NCBI RefSeq assembly: GCF_027409185.1
Contig: NC_084469.1
Span: 30,494,293-30,558,292, forward strand
Length of the DNA stretch: 64,000 bases
Source: Cynocephalus volans
Taxonomy: Eukaryota; Chordata; Mammalia; Dermoptera; Cynocephalidae
Reading direction: 5' to 3'
Numbering within the stretch: the stretch's first letter is position 1; each line of letters begins with the position of its first letter. The position numbers were made by a program, and so were the translations under genes. Below the pieces are notes generated by a model, which had not been told where the DNA came from, searched no databases, and saw only the letters and a program-made list of their open reading frames with translations. Of the stretch, positions 11,961 to 23,104 are shown piece after piece.

Positions 11961-12227
11961 CAGTCATGAAGGATCAGAAGAGGATCCTTCTGAAGTCACT
12001 GGTGAGGAGCTGAGTTCTAGGCGTGCCAAGCAAGATCGGACCTGATGCCGATATGAATTTATGAGCAGAACTCTTAAAGCTACTCTCCAGGGGAAGTGGC
12101 AGGGCAAAGACACAAAGATGGGTTTGAAACCTCTTTCCCTCATCTGAATTGTGACAAGCTCTTGGGTCTTTCGACTACTCCTTGGACATGAGGCCTGTAC
12201 CTGGAGGGTCTCTGGTGGAAAGGTGTT

Positions 12228-12300
12228 TTCTAGTGCTGCGGGGGTTAACTAGTCTCTGGGGCATCTCTCTCACAAAGGCAGCCCCTCCCACCCCCCACCT
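12228..12300 (+). repeat. local duplication, copy 1
   Basis: 'TGCTGCGGGGGTTAACTAGT' followed by 'CTCTCTCACAAAGGCAGCCC' closely resembles the segment at 12848-12922 in the same orientation, about 620 bp away. Weaker similarity may continue another 50-100 bp on both sides. It could be a local tandem duplication or two fragments of one unrecognised repeat. Confidence 0.6.
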
Positions 12301-12659
12301 GGCCTGACCCAGGCTCAGTGAGTATTACAAGGAGCATTTTAAAGAAAACTATCCCTTAGCTAACCTCTCAGGGGATCACAGGAGAAAACTGGGGTATCAG
12401 CTCTATATCCTGCCCCACCCAATCCCCTTCCCAAATTTTCATGTATCTGCTGCTTGGGGCTAAAAGAAGATTACCAGTACATGCAGAACTTTCCAGCAAA
12501 TTCTCTGTTCAGTGCTCTTGACAGGGTTAGGGACCCTGGGAGAAGATAACAGGATATGACAAGGTATAAGAGATTCACTTTCCTAAGGCAGGACCCTGTA
12601 CTTCTGAGAAAACTTCCCACAGAAACTCAAAGAACAAAGGCTGTTAAGAATTTCAGTTC

Positions 12660-12805
12660 AGGGCCGAGCCTGTGGCGCACTCGGGAGGGTGCGGCGCTGG
12701 GAGCGCGGCAACGCTCCCAGGGGCCGCGGGTTCGGATCCTATATAGGAATGGCCGGTGCACTCACTGGCTGAGTGCCGGTCACGAAAAAGAAAAAAAAAA
12801 AAAAA
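12660..12805 (+). mobile_element. CYN-type tRNA-Ile SINE, two-unit form
   Basis: It begins GGGCCGAGCCTGTGGCGCAC, carries the GGTTCGGATCC box near 12729-12739, continues into a GGAATGGCCGGTGCACTCAC second unit and ends in an A-rich tail. A 14-bp target duplication, AAGAATTTCAGTTC, lies at 12646-12659 and 12806-12819. It shares the GCGGCGCTGGGAG variant and the shortened second unit with the copy at 7738, so the two probably belong to one subfamily. The insertion separates the two members of the local duplication at 12228 and 12848. Confidence 0.9.
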
Positions 12806-12847
12806 AAGAATTTCAGTTCCCCTGTGGTGCCACCTGGGCAGAAGCAC

Positions 12848-12922
12848 CTTCCAGTGTTGCAGGGGTTATCTAATCTCTAGGCATTTCTCTCACAAAAACA
12901 GCCCCCAGCTCTGCCCCACCCA
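12848..12922 (+). repeat. local duplication, copy 2
   Basis: 'CCAGTGTTGCAGGGGTTATC' and 'TTTCTCTCACAAAAACAGCC' pair with the segment at 12228-12300. Divergence is roughly one base in five by eye, so the duplication is old. Confidence 0.6.
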
Positions 12923-14504
12923 GTCTCCGCTACATAGCATGAGGAACACTTTCAGGACAATCATTCCTATGTTGGAGCCACCAGGAAACAGGCCCTGATC
13001 TCCTGCTCTAGGTTGGAGAGGGGGATGGCTGGCAGCTCTGAGCTGCAGCAACCTCAGCTTTATGCTGAATAATCTCAAACTACTACCCTTGCCCACCGCT
13101 TCCAGGGTCAGCCCATGGCCAATTTCTAGTCTGACAGGTCAGAGACAGGAAGAGGCTGTCCTTCTGCTTCCTGACTACTCCAAAGCCTCAAGCTCTAGGG
13201 GACTCCTCAGGTCTTAACCATGACTCAGATGAAACCTGGTTCCCCATCCTAACCCCATTCTCATGACACAAGGTCTTCTAGACAACTCATTGCCCAATCC
13301 CCTACATGCCCCACTGAGTTACTTTCCAGGTTCCTATTTCTGTCTGATTGTGCAAGTTTCTTTCCTCTAGGAAGCCACATGCTTGTCACATGAAGGTAGT
13401 AACAGGCTACCAGCAGAGGGGGGAAGGGTGCTAGGTCTCCTTTCCTGGACCCCAGGCTGGTCACCTGAGCCTTGGGTAGTGGCTCCTGCCTCCCTGTAAT
13501 CGACATCCCAAACAGCTTTGAATCACCGTGGGGAGAAGACCAGCACAGGCCCAAAGCCAGATCATGACTTGGTTTTCAATATTTCCCCGAAAGCAGTTCC
13601 AATGGTGCCTCCTCTTAATACTTAGCTGGGCCTGGGTTCCAAGCCTTCTCTGCTCCTCAGATCCCTGGCTCTTGGGGCAAATACCCTCTACTGATTGTCA
13701 GATCAAAGCCATGCTGCAGGCCGCTGAGAAGGGAACAGTCCTGCTGCACCTGGCTGGCCAGAGCCTCCACACTGGGGATTATTTCTTTGGAGGCCCTTAG
13801 AGAGGGCTGGGCTGCTTTTGTGAAAGAGACTTATTTGCCTCCCACCACAACTAACCAGAGATGAGGAAGCTGCACAGAGAAGCATCCTGGTTCCCTGCTG
13901 CTCTCTCTCAGAGACCACACATGGAGCTGTACATGCAAGCAGACCACATTTCCCTCCAGGCCTATGAGGAACCTTGACTTCCTTCAAAGACCATTAACCC
14001 CAACATTAGTACATGTGGGCACATCTCCTCAAGGCAGAGCTAAAGCTGATTTCTAGTGTGGCTTTCAGGACCAAAAAGGAAGAGGTCTGTCTTGCTGAGG
14101 ACAGAATGGCCTGAGACAGCAACAGAAGCTGACTTCCTATCTGGCCTGCCTGATTCTGCAAGCAAAGGGTGCCTGGTTCCATGGACAAGGTACTGCCTCC
14201 TACCCAGACCTTCATTCTTCTGAGGGAGTTGATGAAGGTGGGAAAATTTTGCTTAGGAGTGATCAGGGTCACAGATACCTTGTTCTGGAAAATAAAACCT
14301 CTCTCTAGCTCTGCAAGTGGCAGGCAAGACTGAGGGAACATACAAGGTGCCAAGGTCCTACAATGAAGAACACCCAGGCTGTTGGCTCAGAAGCCACACT
14401 ACAATTAGTACTCTGTCATTTGCTCATTTGTTTGCACTTCATATACCATCAAAAGGCAACATGGAGGGCACGATGTATAAGGCTGTTGGGTTTGGTTTTT
14501 TTTT
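12923..14504. other. non-coding sequence, no gene seen
   Basis: Open frames reach about 115 codons (for example 14006-14353, minus) but none resembles a known protein or sits in convincing splice context. Confidence 0.4.
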
Positions 14505-14670
14505 TTAACTATAAATTTATTCAGTTATTTTTTCTGTTATAAAAGTCATAAAGCCACAATAAAAAATTTTTAGGCAATAAAAGAGTAAAATGTGACCCAT
14601 AAATATACCACCCCAATTAGCATCCTCCAGCCCTTTTTGGTATGCACACACTGGGAGTCTTTACATAGTT
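14505..14670 (-). repeat. probable old L1 3' fragment
   Basis: AT-rich sequence beginning 'AACTATAAATTTATTCAG' and passing 'CCAATTAGCATCCTCC' resembles the reverse complement of ancient L1 3' ends. The assignment is tentative. Confidence 0.4.
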
Positions 14671-15364
14671 ATAATCAGAGCGGCTCTCCAGACTGTGCAC
14701 AGGAATTTCTCAGCCTGATCCTTGGCCGGTCCATCCTTCACTTTCTCCCCCTGTCCTGTTACACCAAGTAGGGCAAGTTCTACCTGGGTGAGCTATAACC
14801 TCACTTTGCTCAGGGCCTCCTCGGCCACGGACACTAAGATAAGCCCATGTGTGGAAACTCCAGTTTGTCATCCAAGTTTGTGTGTGGTATGAGATGTCTC
14901 TGGTTCCTTGCGGGAGGGAGGAACATCACCCAGGTTGTCAGTGCTGCCCAGGGACACCAGAGATAAGGTCTCATATGTAATGTCCTCAGTAAGAAGCTGA
15001 GAACTGCTCCTGACAGGGCCTCAGGACTCTTCCTTCCTCTGGGCAGGGCTACAGCTTTGAGATTGAGAGTGGGGTTGGCCAGGGTCTCAGGAGGGGCTGC
15101 ATTAGTAACATCAGCCTCTCAGCAATAGAAACTGATGGGGGGAGGGGTGCAGGAAGAATAGTAAAGAAAAAGTCAGGTTTGGATTTGCCACCCAAACCCC
15201 AACCCCTGATGGGAACAAAATGAGCAGGGGAGGAGAACCTGCTAATTCCCCGGGGCTGCAGGGGGCACTGCTGCAGCCACAGCAAGCAGCAGCATTGCTC
15301 GAAGCTGTTCACATCTACAATAGCTTCAGGGGGCCGGTGTCTGGGCCGCTGCTGTTCCTGATGC
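14671..15364. other. non-coding sequence, no gene seen
   Basis: No exon is recognised. A 124-codon minus-strand frame at 15049-15423 overlaps a MIR and is treated as chance. Confidence 0.4.
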
Positions 15365-15607
15365 AGAGTGTAATGGTTTAGCTCAGGATGTGGGTTCTGG
15401 AGACAGAATAGACCTGGGTACAAGACCCGGTGTCCATAAGTAACTTAACCTCTCTGAGCTTCATTTTCTTTCACTGTAGAATAAGGATAATGATGGTAAC
15501 TGCCTCAACTGAGATGGCTGAGAGGATCAAATGAGATAATGGGTGTAAGACACACTACACAGTGCCTGCTCCATCACAAGGGCTCAAGCAGTACTAGCTA
15601 TTATCAT
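15365..15607 (+). repeat. MIR SINE, near full length, plus strand
   Basis: Forward MIR from 'GTGTAATGGTTTAGCTCAGG' through 'CTTAACCTCTCTGAGCTTCA' and 'GAGGATCAAATGAGATAATG' to 'CACAGTGCCTGCTCCATCAC'. It is one of the longest MIR copies in the window. Confidence 0.9.
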
Positions 15608-15635
15608 TGCGCTGGTTGAGTTTTGCATTCTCTTA

Positions 15636-15672
<37 letters not shown>
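15636..15672. repeat. (CA)n microsatellite
   Basis: About 18 uninterrupted AC units, likely polymorphic in length. Confidence 0.97.
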
Positions 15673-16779
15673 CACCCCTCTCCTGAGGGCAAAAACAATA
15701 CAAAAAGTGAAAAAACTCTGGGCCCCCGAAAAGATTACAGCAACCCTAGTGAGGAGATGTGTATTGTGCTGAGGCCACCAAAGCCAAACCACACCCTTTG
15801 TTTTCTGTGGGTGTCTCACTGTCACTGCAGAGTTAACGCATTAGCATTTTTTAAAAAGTTAAAACAACCCTAACCCTCATAAGTGTGTTGTTTCCTCTAC
15901 ACTTTGCTATTCAAGAGTAGACTGAATAAGAAAAGGAAGACCCATCTAGAAAAACATAATCCCTTCACCTTAAATTCAGGGTTGCTTGCTAAAGGTCTTT
16001 GAAAGATTTCAAGAAATGAAAGAGGAAAAGTTAATTGTAATATAAACTTTCTTGACAGACAGAATTTTCTCCAGGGCACCAAGCTAGAGCCCCCTTCTAG
16101 AGCAAAAGGGAAACAAAGAGAAAAGATATGCGGGTACTTTTATGTTAAAATTGTAAACCTTGGATTGTCCAGAGTAAACACTAAATCAAATGTTGGACCA
16201 AGAAAAATTTTTTTCTTGCAATCACAAATTAGTGTATACCCATTCGCACACACCCATACCTACATGCAGTAAATTTAGGACATGTCTGATATTATTACAG
16301 GGACATGTTGCCATCCAGAAGGACCTGTTTACAACAACAGACTTAGCAATACCGTACTCCCACCGCTCACGTTCAGAAGAGTATCTCCCGTCTGTTTCTA
16401 TTACTCATCTTGGACTTCAGTGCGATCATTCATTCTAATTTCCAAACTGAAAGCATCCCGGCTGCCTCTTCATACACAGTCCTCAAACACAAACATGCCG
16501 GACAGGAGGCCCGACTTCCCAACCTTCTTCTGAAGGACCCCAGAGATGGTGTCTCTATTGTGTAGAACGCCCTTTTCATGCTTTCACGTATCAGCTGTCG
16601 GTAAATGCATGAGATTCGATGATCCTGTTAGGAGAGGGGAGATGACCCATAATCACCTATTCCTCATCCGCAGAACCTAATGAAATCCTGCCTAGGTTTA
16701 GGGTTTAGAAACACTGCGGCTGGGAACATCTGGCTTGAAGACAAAGGGCCCTCTAGTTTCACCGAGGAAGTCTCAGCTG
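15673..16779. other. non-coding sequence, no gene seen
   Basis: No exon or clear repeat. CpG frequency begins to rise towards the promoter-like region that follows. Confidence 0.4.
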
Positions 16780-17360
16780 CCTGCGAAAAAGGGAAGTTCA
16801 GCTCTCGCCACCCCCTGCTAGTTTCTCCACTCGTCCGTGTGAGCAGCGACCCCGGGCAGGTCCCCGAGGAAAGAGCTTCTGATCGCGCTCCGGGGCAGGC
16901 CGAGGGGGCGGGGCCGCGGGTCACGTGGCCGGGCGCTGCGGCATTTAAACGTACAGGGGAGCCCTGCAGCCACGCGCCCTGGGCAGCCGTAGGGGCCTCC
17001 TCCAGCACGCACGGTTAATCCAGCTTCACAGCCGAAGCCCCGTCGCTGCTGCTGCGAGGAGCCCGGCGGGGGAGGCGGCCTCGGGTTCGGAGGTTTACGC
17101 AGTCGTCGCGGTGCCAGTGCATTCAGGGCCTGGGGCCTTGTTTCAGTGACCCGCGCTGGAAGGCAGACGCCAGCCCTGCACGGGCCTGTCTACATCCTCG
17201 GCAGCTTGTGGGGTGCAGGGAGGCCGAGGCTCTCCCTCAGCCGTGGGAAGGACCGGCAAGGGGGTTGGCATTTGTGGGGGTCCCGCCGCACCCCAGGCTG
17301 AGGACCAGCAGGAAGCGGCGGACATTCTGGGAGGCGCTGACTGACGCGGGAGGTGAAATC
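16780..17360 (+). promoter_or_regulatory. second CpG-rich promoter-like region, gene unknown
   Basis: A CpG-dense island in a non-CpG background. On the plus strand there is a GC box (GGGGGCGGGGCC, 16904-16915), an E-box CACGTG (16922-16927) and a TATA-like ATTTAAA (16943-16949) in promoter order, which would place a start near 16,970-16,980. A possible plus-strand splice donor, GAGGTGAAA, lies at 17350-17358. On the minus strand, an excellent CAG|GTAAGG donor occurs at 17582-17574. No open frame here resembles a known protein. It could be an alternative upstream ABR promoter, the start of a non-coding RNA divergent from ABR, or an orphan island. Direction is inferred from element order only. 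Confidence 0.5.
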
Positions 17361-17759
17361 AGCTCCAACCCTTTACTCTGGATTTAAAATAAGTAAAGAG
17401 CTGAGTTTTCGTTTCCTAGCCTCGGGGCCGCGTCCACTGGGGAAATCCCCGGAGCAGAAGGGAGAAGAGCGAGAAAGCACAGGCCCATCTGCCCAAGCGC
17501 CGGGCCAGCAGCTCGTCCCGCAGAAGCCACTACCAGGGTTTCCCGGATTCCCCCCAGGGGCATGACAGAGTCCTTACCTGGAGGCACTTAAAGATGTCTT
17601 TTCACAGGCCGCAAAACGACTTAGCAAAAGGGACGATCTGAAACCCAGATAAGGGTCACCTGAAATTCAAATTATAAGGAAAGGGTGTGCCCCACTCAGG
17701 TCAATGAAAGGACAGCTGCTAAAGGAGTGGAGCTGAATGGGTGCAGGCCAGTTTCAGCA
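17361..17759. other. transition from CpG region to L1 sequence
   Basis: It contains the minus-strand donor-like CAG|GTAAGG at 17582-17574. Nothing else is recognised. Confidence 0.4.
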
Positions 17760-18480
17760 CAGTACTTACACTACATGATTTTAAGGTTTATTATAAAGCT
17801 CAAAATGGTACGGTATTGACATAAAGTTAGATAATAGAAATTCATTGAGAATGAATAGAGTCCAGAAATAGACCCACACATATATAACCAATTGATTTTT
17901 GACAAAGGTGCAAAGATAGTTCAATGGAGAAAGGAAAGTCTTTTCGACGATTGTGCTGGACAATGGCATAAATATATATTTTTTAAAAAAGAACTTCCAT
18001 CCATACCTCATACAAATAGTAACTTAAACAGATCGTGGATCTAAATATAAAACATAAACTTTAATATGTCAAGGAGAAAACATCAGAGAAAATCTTCGTG
18101 ACTTGGAGTTGCATAAAGATATCTTAGATATGGTACCAAAAGCATGATCCAAAAGAGAAAAAAATTCATAAATCTGACTTGCTCAAAGTTAAGGACTTCT
18201 GATCTTCAAAAGATGTTGTTGGAAAAGACAAGCCATAGATTGGGAGAAAATATTTGCAAGTTACATATCAGACAAAAAGGGCTTATATCAAGAATATGTA
18301 AAAACACCAAGGCTGGCTGGTTTGCTCAGTTGGTTAAAGCGTGGTGCTGATAACACCAGGGTCCAGGGTTTGATCCCTGTACCAGCTAGCTGGCCAAAAA
18401 AAAAAAAAAATTAAAAAAAAAAAAAAAAAAGAATATGTAAAGAACCCTTTAAAGTTAATAAAAAGAAAAAACTCCTCCCC
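17760..18480 (+). mobile_element. old L1 ORF2 3' part, interrupted by a SINE
   Basis: The plus strand shows decayed L1 ORF2 3' sequence, for example 'CCAATTGATTTTTGACAAAG' near 17889, 'GATTGGGAGAAAATATTTGC' and 'GACAAAAAGGGCTTATATCA'. It is cut at 18302 by a SINE and resumes at 18430. Many stops show that it is dead. Confidence 0.85.
18303..18429 (+). mobile_element. CYN-type tRNA-Ile SINE, one-unit form
   Basis: The body reads like tRNA-Ile: GGCTGGCTGGTTTGCTCAGT, TGGTTAAAGCGTGGTGCTGA, TAACACC and a B-box GGTTTGATCCC (18367-18377), followed by an A-rich tail. A 12-bp target duplication, AGAATATGTAAA, lies at 18291-18302 and 18430-18441. The position inside an older L1 shows that it is the younger element. 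Confidence 0.9.
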
Positions 18481-18689
18481 CAAAATAAAATAAAATAAAA
18501 TAAAAAAGAAGTGTAACTGAGCTGAGAGGCCTCATCCCCAAGAGTCTCAGGACTCCCTCAGACCATTCTGGATTTGTAAGAAATACACCACTGAGCACGC
18601 CTCCTTCAATTATTATGTCTTCAAGTGTTATGCTTCCATCTCTTGAAAAAGAGGCGGTGGCTCTTTTCAAAATGAGAAACATGGGTTCA

Positions 18690-18835
18690 TGCTAACCCTG
18701 TGGGCCCTTTGGCATGATTACCTAACCTTCTTAGACCTCAGTTTTCTCATCCATAAAATGAGTTTAATAATACTAACCTCTTATGGTTGTTGTGAGAATA
18801 AATGAAACAATGCACACATTAGATACAAATAATTC
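18690..18835 (+). repeat. MIR SINE, plus strand
   Basis: Forward MIR, with 'TAGACCTCAGTTTTCTCATC', 'CATAAAATGAGTTTAATAAT' and 'GGTTGTTGTGAGAATAAATG'. Confidence 0.85.
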
Positions 18836-19659
18836 TAAGTGTGCCATAAAGGGACTGGAAGGATATACAATCTACAACAAACTTAAATGCAAGTTCCTTC
18901 TGAAGAGAGTGGAAGTATTGGGGGTGACAGGAACTGACATGTTTTATTCCAAAGACTTCAGTATGTCTGAATCTTTTATTTGAAAATGAATTTACATATT
19001 ACAGGTGCTTAGTATAGGGCCTGCTTCCTGGTAGAGACAGAGATGTTAATTTTTAAAACTGAGATCTTCGCTCTAACTTAATTTTTACTCAGCTTTTGGT
19101 TCAAAGTGGAAGACTGAGTGCATGGAGTTTGTGTGTTTTACATCATCATAATAAAACCTGTCATATGCCTCACCCTCTTAACCCAAACCCCTAAACATGA
19201 CATTTTAAATTATATGTTAAAACAAACCCATAACGGCCCAGGAAGATAACACAGGGTGCTCTCAAGGACCAGGAATTCTAAGGAATCCATGAAAGATGGA
19301 GGTATAGGGGTCAGACTGAAGGAGAAAGCCACAGACCACAATACCCATGAGAGGGCTGCTGCCAACACATAGGCAAGGGGTAGCAGGGAGCATATCCTGG
19401 CAGGAAAGCATCCAGGGGCAGCTATCTGTGAGACCAGCTGAGGCAGGAGGAGCACCCAAGCATCCAGATGCCCCTCCTGTCCCATCTTGCAGTCCCCAGA
19501 CCCAGAATACAACAGGCTCTGGCTTCAGTTCCCCTTTTCACACGGTGGCTTCTGTTCCATTTCCAGTTGATGGAAATGTGTATTGTGTTTTTGAGCACAG
19601 CTACACCTTTTTTAATTTTTAAAGTGTTTTTATCTGTAGGCTTTGTTTAGAGGAAAGGG
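18836..19659. other. non-coding sequence, no gene seen
   Basis: No exon or RNA gene is recognised. Frames of 60-100 codons around 19210-19620 overlap on both strands and look like chance. Confidence 0.4.
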
Positions 19660-20890
19660 AGAAGCTTAAAACATGAATTCGCAACATGAACTTGATCAAA
19701 TGTTTGAAATGATCAATTTTCCAAGAAAATATAAAGTCCAAAATTGGTTTGAGAGGAAAACCTGAACAGATTACTAACCTTTAAAAAAAACGGACAAGTA
19801 AGTAAAGATGCAAACAAGGGCTTCCAAACCTTTGCAAACAGAAAATGCCCATGTCATATAAACTATTTCAAGGCATAGAAACAGATAGGAAGCTACCCAA
19901 CTAATTTTATAACACTACATAATTCTGGATAAAGAAAGCCAAAAAAAGGGAGAAAGCCATAGGTCAGTCTTTCCAATACAATAGATGCAAATGATCTTAA
20001 TTGCAATGAACAAATTGTATCTAGCAATGTTTTTTTTCCTAAATAGTACGTCTCAGACATGTACATGGTTGTACAGATGTATTGCACAACTTGCTGTCAT
20101 GTGAATGGGTTGTTTAGTGCACAACTGAACACCCCGTGTCACTGTATATCAGATCAAATAAAGTTTATCCCTGTAATATAAGTCTAATTCAACATTGTAA
20201 AATCTGTGTCATTTACTACATTAATAGATTAAGGAAGAAAAAAGCATATCATCTTAGTATATTTGAGAAATCCATTCGTTAAAGGTTAACACCCATTTCT
20301 GCTTAAAAAGAACAGAAAAATATACTCCTGGGATCTAGAAATAAAAAGAATAAGAAGCTTCCTTAATTTAAATAAACCTATAATTAGCATACTATTCGGT
20401 GGAGAAGCATTAAACACATTCATACTAAACCTAAATAGTGTGAAGAATATTACAAAGAGGAAATAGAAATAGCAAAAAATAAATAAAAATAAAAGAAATG
20501 AAAAAAAATAAGAAAACAAATAGCCAAAAAGCATTAAGATACTCTACCTTACTAGTAATCAGGGTCATATGTACATTGAGATGCCATTTTCTGTCCATTA
20601 GATTGGCAAAAATGAAAAATAATAACATGTTGGTAAGAGTGTGAGCAGGTTATCTCAAAAAGTATGGTGAGAATATAAAGTGGGTCAACCTTTTCACAAG
20701 ACAATTTGACAGTATCTACTAATATTTCAAATGCACAAATTTTTAACTTTGCTTTTCCATGTCTAGATATTCACTAGAGAAATATTCACATGTGAACACA
20801 TGGGTCATGTACAATACATGGGTTATGTACCATACATGGGTTTTCATTGCAACATTGTCTGGAATAGCAAAAATTGAGATACCCTGTTAG
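19660..20890 (+). mobile_element. ancient L1 ORF2 to 3' end, heavily decayed
   Basis: The order of remnants follows L1 ORF2: 'ATGCAAATGATCTTAATTGC' region, 'CATTAATAGATTAAGGAAGA' at about 20220 (the reverse-transcriptase region), then the 3' part 'AGATGCCATTTTCTGTCC' and 'ATTCACTAGAGAAATATTCA'. Divergence is high. Imperfect ~20-bp repeats around CATGGGT/CATGTAC lie at 20795-20842. Confidence 0.7.
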
Positions 20891-23034
20891 GGACTAGATT
20901 TGTACCCTTTGCCCCTTCTCTAGCAGAAGAAGTGCAAAATAAAATAAAATAAAAAACCAAATGCTCCTCAAATCGCAGACCTTATAACTTTATTGTATTT
21001 TTTATTATAATTCTCTGGCAGACTCTCTTAGAAAATCAGTCACTTTGGAGCCATTGATGCCAGAGGTGGCCTCTCTGTTCCTGTTTGGGACAGAGGGTAT
21101 GAGCAGACACACTGAGTTCTGAGGGTTTAAAAGAGAAGTTGCCAGATCCCCGGATGGGTCCCGGGGATGGAAAAGAAATGGTGGTGAATGCCAGGCCTTT
21201 CTGGGCAGGCTGACACATAGGAGGCAGCTCTGTCTGTGACCTGACGAAACTGGGTTCAGGAGCAGCAACTCAGGGCACCCAGATGTGAGGTGCCCTCATT
21301 CAAGCTTAGCACTAAGGAATTGACATTTTCCTCTCTCCAAGAACAAAGGTAGCCTATGCTGGGTCTCCATCATGTGACTCCCACACCTCCGTTGTGTACC
21401 AGGGTCATCTGTTGGCCTGTGAAGGACCAGTCTGAGAGCCACACCTGTGGCAGTGAGAATTCCTTGCTGCTAATGAGACTTGAGTTCTCTGCCAACTTGA
21501 GGGTATAGAAGCAATGAACACTGTCTTCTTCTTGACTCTGAGAGGGAGAGCTTCAAGAGGGAGCTGATGGACTTTTTGCTGGTAGGCATGCAGGCACTGG
21601 AGCTGAAGAAATAAGGAAAAATGCCAAAAGATACACCCTCAAGATTGTGGAGCAGGTGCTACCACTTATGTACCTACTGGTCGGCCAGCAAAGATGTGAT
21701 CGTTGCTGTTCGGTATTTGAACAGCAGTGGTTGACAACACCTTAGAGAAAACTATCTTGTGTCCTGCAAGCCAGTTAAAGAGGGCAAGCCCTTAGCATGG
21801 GTCTCTCCTGTATATACATTTATGCAGGGAATACCTGTTTACTCGCCTTAGCCCCACAGTTAGATTGAAAGCTGTTGAAGCAGAGTTTTGAGTTCTTTCC
21901 CATGGAACACTGACACAATCCAGATGTCAATAAAGTTCGCTTTTATGGTGCCTGCATCCATTTCTCCTAAATACAGAGGGATTTGTGGTAGCTCAATGTT
22001 TTACTCTCTGGTCCTGCTTTGAAGTGGGTGATGTTTTATTGCCCATATCCTTCTCTTTTAACCTTCTATATTTGATTTGGATATTCCATAAACATTGAGG
22101 ATGCAGTAAGGGTATTCTGTTGACCTTTTTATTTATCACTTTGGAGGTTATAAGCACTCTACACTCTACACAGTGATTTAAAAAATTACTGGAAAAGTTC
22201 GTCTTATCAAAGTTTAGCAGGTATTCCCAACTATTTACAAATTCAGCAAATTTAGAAATCACAGCAAAGCTGTGGTCTTAACACCAAAAAAATCTCTGCT
22301 CCCAAGGAAAACACACACGCACATTTTTCATGCCACCTACATCTAAATTAGTGAAGACCTCTGATCTCCTTGAGAGAGGGAAAAAGTAGAGGCAGAAAGC
22401 AGTGGAATTCAGAGGTAGCTCAGCCAACTGTGTTGGGACTGTGGTGCTGTATCCTGTCACCTGTGTAGAAAGATATGATCCTACCCCAGTGCCCTCCTTC
22501 CCCAGAGGGCAGCAAGGGGAATGAATGTAGGTGAGCATTCAAACCCAGAACCTGACACCTTCAAATACCATGATAACTATCAGAGGGCAGCAAGAAGGTC
22601 GCCTGCCTGATCCAAACCCCAACCAGCCACGTGTTTTGAAATAGCAGATCTGAAATGGACTTCTCTGTACCACTGACCAAGTGTCACTCAGCTTCCTGCT
22701 GTTGAGTTTGCTCTCAAGCCAAAGGTCACCTTGGGCTTGTTTCTTCTCTGATTGCTGGCTCCTAACACAAATGGATTACTTTATCAACTCTCTGGCTACT
22801 TCTTATCTACTCACACACAGACTCAAAAGGGCTTTTCCATCCACACACCTTAAAGTTCTTTAGTAAATTGGAGACTTTTAGTTTTAGAGTTTTCTTTTTT
22901 TTTTCTTCCTTTTAATGTCAACTTTTGGGGCTATATGGACAGAAAGGGCCCTGTATTTAAAACTCACAAGACATTTACCACTACCTCACATCAAACTCTT
23001 GGCAAAGCCTGCCAGACTGCGAGGTGCTGAGCTG
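20891..23034. other. non-coding sequence, possible decayed retro-sequence
   Basis: No recognisable gene. The part at 21,480-21,950 ends near AATAAA (21931) and might be a decayed retrocopy or repeat, but I cannot identify a parent. The remaining open frames of at most 90 codons match nothing known. Confidence 0.35.
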
Positions 23035-23035
23035 G

Positions 23036-23104
23036 CTGTTAAGAATCCTCTGGGCTTGTTAAAAATATAGATTCCAGGGCCCACACACCCTGAGTCAGCC
23101 ATGC
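23036..23104 (+). mobile_element. MER5A-like hAT-Charlie fragment
   Basis: 'GGGCTTGTTAAAAATATAGA' followed by 'TTCCAGGGCCCACACACCCT' and 'GAGTCAG' matches the middle of MER5A. It is cut by the adjoining L1. Confidence 0.65.

Noticed and set aside
15636-15672. Repeat array as CRISPR-like
   Set aside because: It is a simple (CA)n microsatellite without spacers. No CRISPR array exists in the window.
18303-18429. Possible functional tRNA-Ile gene
   Set aside because: It has an A-tail, flanking target duplications and a diverged body, so it is a SINE. The same applies to the copies at 7738, 12660, 40647 and 62363.
21480-21950. Processed pseudogene ending at AATAAA (21931)
   Set aside because: No parent protein was recognisable, there is no A-tail after the signal and no target duplication, so the call was not made.
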